This document shows, one piece after another, positions 62,768 to 64,000 of a DNA stretch of 64,000 nt. Each line of letters begins with the position of its first letter. Within the stretch, counting starts at the first letter, position 1. The notes under the pieces are model-generated. The model was given only the letters and a program-made list of their open reading frames with translations. It had not been told where the DNA came from and ran no database searches. Source of the stretch: Pseudomonadales bacterium (GTDB lineage: Bacteria > Pseudomonadota > Gammaproteobacteria > Pseudomonadales > UBA7239); assembly GCA_041395665.1 (NCBI GenBank), contig JAWLAB010000003.1, forward strand, positions 124,001 to 188,000, given 5' to 3'. The position numbers and the translations under genes were made by a program.

Positions 62768-64000
62768 AAGCGAGACGCGTCCTCGTTGTCGGTTTAGGGT
62801 TGATTGGCGGCTCGTTGGCGTTTGCTTTGAAAAAACGCAATGTCTGCCTTCAAGTGCTGGGCATCAGCCGCAACGCAGCAACGATTGATAAAGCCGTCGT
62901 GCGCGGCGTGATTGATCGCGGTGCAACCGATATCGATGCGATGACAGCGCAGTTACAGGAAGGTGATATTGTTGGAGGTTACCGCCCACGCTGAGTGTAA
63001 AAAGCATTTGCGAAAAATTGCATGCGGCGGTTGCTAAAGGCGTGATCGTAACGGATGTCGCTAGCGTCAAAGGCTCAGTGGTAGTGATGCTGAAAGTGTG
63101 TTTGGTCGTTTGCCAGAAAAACTTTATTCCTGGACATCCTATTGCTGGCTCAGAAAAAAGTGGCATTGACGCAGTGAACGAGAATTTATTCGTGCGTCAT
63201 CGGGTTATTTTGACGCCGAGTGAGAATCCAATGCGGCGGCAGTGGAAGCCGTTTCCATCACTGTGGCGTGCGGTGGATGCAGAATTGTCGTTAATGTCTG
63301 TGGAAGAACATGACAAAGTGCTGGCGCTGACCAGCCATCTGCCACACATGCTGGCTTATACGCTGGTGGATAGCGCTGGCACAGCGTTCGCCAGAATCGT
63401 GAAATTTTTCGTTATGCCGCAGGTGGTTTTCGTGATTTCACGCATTGCTGGCAGTGATCCGGTGATGTGGCACGATATTGCCTTGGCTAATCGTGCAGCA
63501 TTGTTAAGTGGCTGAAAGATTTTGAGCAACATCTAACATCTTTGCGTTGTGCAATTGAAAACAGTGATGGCAATTATCTGCACGATTTATTTGTGCGGGC
63601 AAAAGTGCAGCGGATGCGTTTGGTGAAATCTATGCGTCGCGGCAACAAGTAAAACAGTCTGATTCCGAGGATAAGCAGGAAATATTTATTACAAACCGGG
63701 AGGCAGTTTGCGCGGACAATTTCGTGTGCCAGGCGACAAATCTGCACCGTTCCATCATGGGTTCCTTGGCGGAAGGCGTTACGCAAGTGGAAGGGTTTTC
63801 GAAGGTGAAGATGCTTTAGCCACGCTGCAAGCATTTCGTGATATGGGCGTGCAAAAATTGAAGGCCCGCATCAAGGCAAAGTCACGATTCACGGTGTCGG
63901 TTTGCACGGTTTGCAACAACCACAGAAAGCATTGGATCTCGGCAATTCTGGTATCATGCGTTTTGATGGCGGGCTTGATGGCGGGTCAGCGTTTCGATGT
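62764..64000 (+). CDS. Bifunctional prephenate dehydrogenase / EPSP synthase, many indels, 3' end outside window
   Basis: The ATG at 62764 overlaps the hisC end (ATGA). The NAD loop is VVGLGLIGGSLAF; further parts in shifted frames are VTDVASVKGSVV, IPGHPIAGSEKSGI, MSVEEHDKVLALTSHLPHML and IAGSDPVMWHDIALANRAALL. From about 63690 the EPSP synthase start PGGSLRGQFRVPGDKS follows, then GEDALATLQAFRDMGVQ and GLMAGQRFD. One frame through the junction (about 63600-63690) has no stop, so TyrA and AroA are probably fused as in Pseudomonas. I count at least six small indels. The two activities make hydroxyphenylpyruvate (towards tyrosine) and EPSP in the shikimate pathway. Confidence 0.85.

Overview
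The window is a gene-dense stretch of a Gammaproteobacterium chromosome. I see no plasmid, phage, insertion-sequence or CRISPR signature. Gene content and local order are most like the Pseudomonas/Cellvibrio side of the class: dnaX-ybaB beside the SRP RNA gene, rnhA-dnaQ, exbBD-lpxK-kdsB-murB, scpAB-rluB, and gyrA-serC-pheA-hisC-tyrA/aroA. Base composition looks close to 50% GC by eye. I cannot name a genus. A homomeric ATP sulfurylase, a full LPS/Kdo set and a System I cytochrome c maturation cluster fit a free-living aerobic Gram-negative.

Layout. 1-2 kb: a two-component pair, the regulator cut by the window edge. 2-9.2 kb: topA, a shortened siroheme synthase, gor, ybaB and dnaX. The dnaX gene has an A10 run placed where slippage would make a gamma subunit. 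9.2-11.6 kb: SRP RNA (minus strand), then speE and an ornithine-decarboxylase-like gene. 11.6-20.5 kb: terC, sat, a DegS-type protease, then a minus-strand run of ettA, a frameshifted SGNH hydrolase carrying a pentanucleotide repeat, and cobU; then a frameshifted GT-C membrane glycosyltransferase and a PP2C phosphatase. 20.5-30.4 kb: a glutaredoxin-like protein, an unknown membrane protein, a membrane GH17 enzyme, tRNA-Arg(CCU), DedA, a methyltransferase, rnhA, dnaQ, exbBD, lpxK, kdsB, a low-MW phosphatase and murB. 30.4-37.5 kb: a second GT-C protein, htpG behind a textbook heat-shock promoter, gpsA, a hydrolase and a CHASE8-type kinase. 37.5-43.6 kb: ccmABCDEFG (including a 54-residue ccmD) and a crotonase. 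43.8-56 kb: a MASE1 hybrid kinase, pyk, scpA, scpB, rluB, a sulfite reductase/DUF934 pair, and rne with a leader of about 360 nt. 56-64 kb: a TetR regulator and the gyrA-serC-pheA-hisC-tyrA/aroA run.

How the genes connect. sat, the CysI-type reductase, its DUF934 partner and the siroheme-synthase-like protein belong to assimilatory sulfate reduction. lpxK, kdsB, murB, the two GT-C proteins, the SGNH hydrolase and the GH17 enzyme all act on the envelope. dnaX, dnaQ, rnhA, topA, gyrA and scpAB serve replication and chromosome structure.

Quality caution. gyrA carries a one-base loss in an A run, and from about 62.52 kb to the end hisC and tyrA/aroA contain many small indels. Both look more like sequence errors than decay. 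The SGNH frameshift differs because it falls exactly in a short tandem repeat, so phase variation is a real alternative. It is the most interesting candidate here, together with the dnaX slippage site and the rne leader.
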